From Spirochaetales bacterium (GTDB lineage Bacteria > Spirochaetota > Spirochaetia > Sphaerochaetales > Sphaerochaetaceae), in assembly GCA_022785155.1 (NCBI GenBank), contig JALFRH010000199.1, forward strand, positions 1 to 15,763: DNA of 15,763 bases. The letters are read 5' to 3'. Below are positions 13,985 to 15,763 of this stretch, in pieces (position 1 is the first letter of the stretch; every line of letters begins with the position of its first letter). Below the pieces are notes generated by a model, which was not told the DNA's origin, made no database searches, and worked only from the letters and a program-made list of their open reading frames with translations. Both the position numbers and the translations under genes were made by a program.

Positions 13985-14954
13985 TGTCCACCCCCTGGAA
14001 CTTCATATTCCATAGAGTCCTTATTCTATATAGGGTCCTACATATATCAAGACTCAGGCGGGATGTGAAGAGGGGGGAAGAAGTCCTCTTTTCCTTCACG
14101 CACTGTGATACGTGCCTTATTTCATACTCAAAGCCATTGTAGTCGAGAGGGAAGGAATAAGCCTTGGTCTCCCCTTGGATTGTGGTTGAGAAGGAAGTAA
14201 GGAATTGGAAATCCGGAATATAGATGGAGCCTTTTTCACCCTTTATGGTGCAGATTCTATCTATGTCCTCCCCTATGGCGTTCACTGTGGTTACCTTTGT
14301 CCTTTCGTTGTACAAAAGCTTTGTTTCACTCCACTTGTCAGTACCATACTCGTTCATCATGACCTTTGTTCCAAGAATCATAGGGTTCTCCAGGCCCAGC
14401 ATGGCCATGATCCCAAGATTATAGATTCCTATATCAAGTAGGGCGCCTCCACCAAGGGAAGAGAGGAACTTTCTTTCTCTTCTCTTACCTTCGCTGTAGA
14501 AGCCATAGGAAAGCTCGATCTCTTCAATCTCTCCTATTTCTCCATATATTTCCCTGAGCTTGAAGGCTCCTGGAAGGAAATAGACCCAATAGGCCTCCAT
14601 CAAAAATAGTCCCTTTTCCTCTGCAATTTCATAGAGTTCCCTTGTATCTTCAACCTTCAGGGTAATAGGCTTTTCAGAGAGGACATTCTTTCCCTTCAAT
14701 AAAGCTTCTTTTATCTCTTGGTAGTGGAGATTATTGGGTGTGGAGATATAGACTGAATCCACATCTTCGTCTTGAAAGAGATCGCTATAGGAGCCATATG
14801 CCTTCTCTGCCTTGTATTTATCTCCAAACTCTTTGGCTTTATCCAAATCCCTTGAAGCCACCGCAACAAGATTCTCTCCTTCATTCTTTAGAAAAGAGAG
14901 GGTGTCACAGAACTTATTTGCTATTTTTCCCAATCCTACAATACCCCAGTTCAT
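13977..14954 (-). CDS. Gfo/Idh/MocA-family oxidoreductase
   Basis: A 325-residue NAD(P)-dependent dehydrogenase acting on sugars, inositols or similar polyols. The N-terminal Rossmann domain has 'GIVGLGKIANKF' (4-15) and 'AVASRDLDKAKEF' (31-43). The hallmark 'SEKPITL' (Glu94-Lys95-Pro96) supplies the catalytic Lys, and the C-terminal domain contains 'LGGGALLDIGIYNLG' (167-181), where Asp174 and Tyr178 occupy the usual D-x-G-x-Y/H positions. It resembles the dihydrodiol-dehydrogenase-like subgroup. I chose the ATG at 14954 because 'GGAGGAATAT' precedes it and the Rossmann strand begins at once; a longer frame to 14999 adds 15 residues without a ribosome site. It is the first gene of an operon with the cupin and SDR genes, divergent from glmS. 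Confidence 0.9.
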   Translation of the reverse strand: MNWGIVGLGKIANKFCDTLSFLKNEGENLVAVASRDLDKAKEFGDKYKAEKAYGSYSDLFQDEDVDSVYISTPNNLHYQEIKEALLKGKNVLSEKPITLKVEDTRELYEIAEEKGLFLMEAYWVYFLPGAFKLREIYGEIGEIEEIELSYGFYSEGKRRERKFLSSLGGGALLDIGIYNLGIMAMLGLENPMILGTKVMMNEYGTDKWSETKLLYNERTKVTTVNAIGEDIDRICTIKGEKGSIYIPDFQFLTSFSTTIQGETKAYSFPLDYNGFEYEIRHVSQCVKEKRTSSPLFTSRLSLDICRTLYRIRTLWNMKFQGVDND

Positions 14955-15092
14955 ATATTCCTCCAGAAAAACCATACATATTATGTAAAAAAGTGGCAAG
15001 AAACCAAAAAATACTTTTCCATTCTTCCTTCACTATTGATAACACTTCCCTAACATGACAAAATCACACCATAAATTTTTTTCGGGGGAAAT

Positions 15093-15763
15093 ATGTGCGG
15101 AATTGTAGGGTATTCAGGGTTTAGAAATGCATCAAAGATTCTGTTGGAAGGTTTAAGCAGACTGGAATACAGGGGATACGACTCTTCAGGTATGGCTGTC
15201 TACGGGGATGACGGCAAAACAAGAATCGTAAAGGCCAAGGGCAGACTGAAGGTATTGAGCGAGAAGACCTTGGACGGAGAAACCCTTCCAGGACACACAG
15301 GAATCGGCCATACCAGATGGGCCACCCACGGAGAACCAAGCGAGAACAATGCCCATCCACACTGCTCCGACGACAGCAATGTAATTGCAGTGCACAACGG
15401 TATCATAGAAAACTACGTGGAGCTTAAGGACAAGCTGCTTTCTAAGGGATATTCCTTCTATTCTGAAACAGATACCGAAGTAATTACAAAGCTTATAGAT
15501 TATTATTACAAGAAATATAACATCGGCCCCATCGATGCCATTGCAAAGACAATGGTCAGAGTCAGAGGCTCCTATGCCCTCTGTGTAATGTTCAAGGATT
15601 ATCCTGGGGAGATATATGCAGCAAGAAAGGATAGCCCTCTGATCGTGGCCTTGGGAGAGAAGGAGAGCTTCATCGCCTCCGATGTCCCTGCTGTTCTTAA
15701 ATACTCAAGGGATGTCTGCTATCTGGGCAATCTTGAAATGGCCAGAATAAAGGAAGGGGAGGT
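15093..15763 (+). CDS. glmS: Glutamine-fructose-6-phosphate aminotransferase (glmS), 5' part
   Basis: The frame is open from ATG 15093 to the window edge, so only the first 223 residues are seen. They form the N-terminal nucleophile glutaminase domain that releases ammonia from glutamine; the missing isomerase domains would use it to make glucosamine-6-phosphate for peptidoglycan and amino-sugar synthesis. Marks are 'MCGIVGYSG' with the catalytic Cys2 exposed after Met removal, 'LEYRGYDSSG' (24-33), 'GIGHTRWATHG' (70-80, Arg75), 'HNGIIENY' (101-108) and 'SETDTEVI' with the glutamine-binding Asp. Ribosome site 'GGGGGAAAT' precedes the ATG. The 138-base leader shared with the divergent oxidoreductase shows no glmS ribozyme-like core, so regulation is by another means. 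Confidence 0.95.
   Translation, partial: MCGIVGYSGFRNASKILLEGLSRLEYRGYDSSGMAVYGDDGKTRIVKAKGRLKVLSEKTLDGETLPGHTGIGHTRWATHGEPSENNAHPHCSDDSNVIAVHNGIIENYVELKDKLLSKGYSFYSETDTEVITKLIDYYYKKYNIGPIDAIAKTMVRVRGSYALCVMFKDYPGEIYAARKDSPLIVALGEKESFIASDVPAVLKYSRDVCYLGNLEMARIKEGE

Noticed and set aside
14955..15092. Possible glmS ribozyme upstream of glmS
   Set aside because: The leader is short, AT-rich and lacks any recognisable ribozyme core or cleavage-site context; I see only a ribosome site and possible divergent promoters.
15121..15406. Three overlapping minus-strand frames at the right end
   Set aside because: Antisense to the unmistakable glutaminase domain of GlmS.

Overview
The window looks like chromosomal DNA from a host-associated spirochaete, most plausibly in or near the Sphaerochaetaceae. 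This is inferred from a moderate-GC, AGA/AGG-rich coding style and from a solute-binding protein whose mature N-terminus reads SGSKEAS after a signal peptide with no lipobox Cys. No rRNA or marker gene is present to confirm it. Nearly all genes have purine-rich Shine-Dalgarno sites, and many genes overlap their neighbours, as in a compact genome. No tRNA, rRNA, CRISPR array or insertion sequence was recognised.

Layout. 1-324 is the end of a tripartite tricarboxylate transporter gene that looks like an in-frame TctC/TctA deletion chimera. 671-2191 holds a GNAT acetyltransferase and a PfkB-family kinase. 2480-6700 is a tightly coupled ABC importer operon (ATPase, two permeases, solute-binding protein) of the carbohydrate/glycerol-3-phosphate (Ugp/Msm) type, behind an AT-rich leader with a good sigma70-like promoter. 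6809-7369 is a C39-like papain-fold protein that seems to have lost its catalytic Cys and His. 7359-8132 (minus) is a DeoR/GlpR-type repressor, divergent from a membrane-anchored glycerophosphodiester phosphodiesterase (8235-9215) that ends at a clear bidirectional terminator. The importer, phosphodiesterase and DeoR regulator together suggest uptake and use of glycerophosphodiesters or glycerol-3-phosphate, possibly from host or food lipids. The substrate is inferred from context only.

9276-12043 is an accessory-looking patch, mostly on the minus strand. It has two membrane-anchored paralogs of unknown function whose first 100 residues align without gaps, a GyrI-like domain protein, a short plus-strand hypothetical gene flanked by inverted repeats, and a 5' remnant of a chloramphenicol-acetyltransferase-type gene.

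12135-12890 is exonuclease III (xth), its stop codon directly abutting the stop of a convergent three-gene operon (Gfo/Idh/MocA oxidoreductase, cupin_5/DUF985 protein, SDR dehydrogenase; 14954 to 12891, genes overlapping by 8 and 4 bases). 15093 to the right edge is the start of glmS, divergent from that operon and with no recognisable glmS ribozyme in its leader. The most interesting items are the degenerate C39-like protein, the TctC/TctA chimera and the paralog pair.
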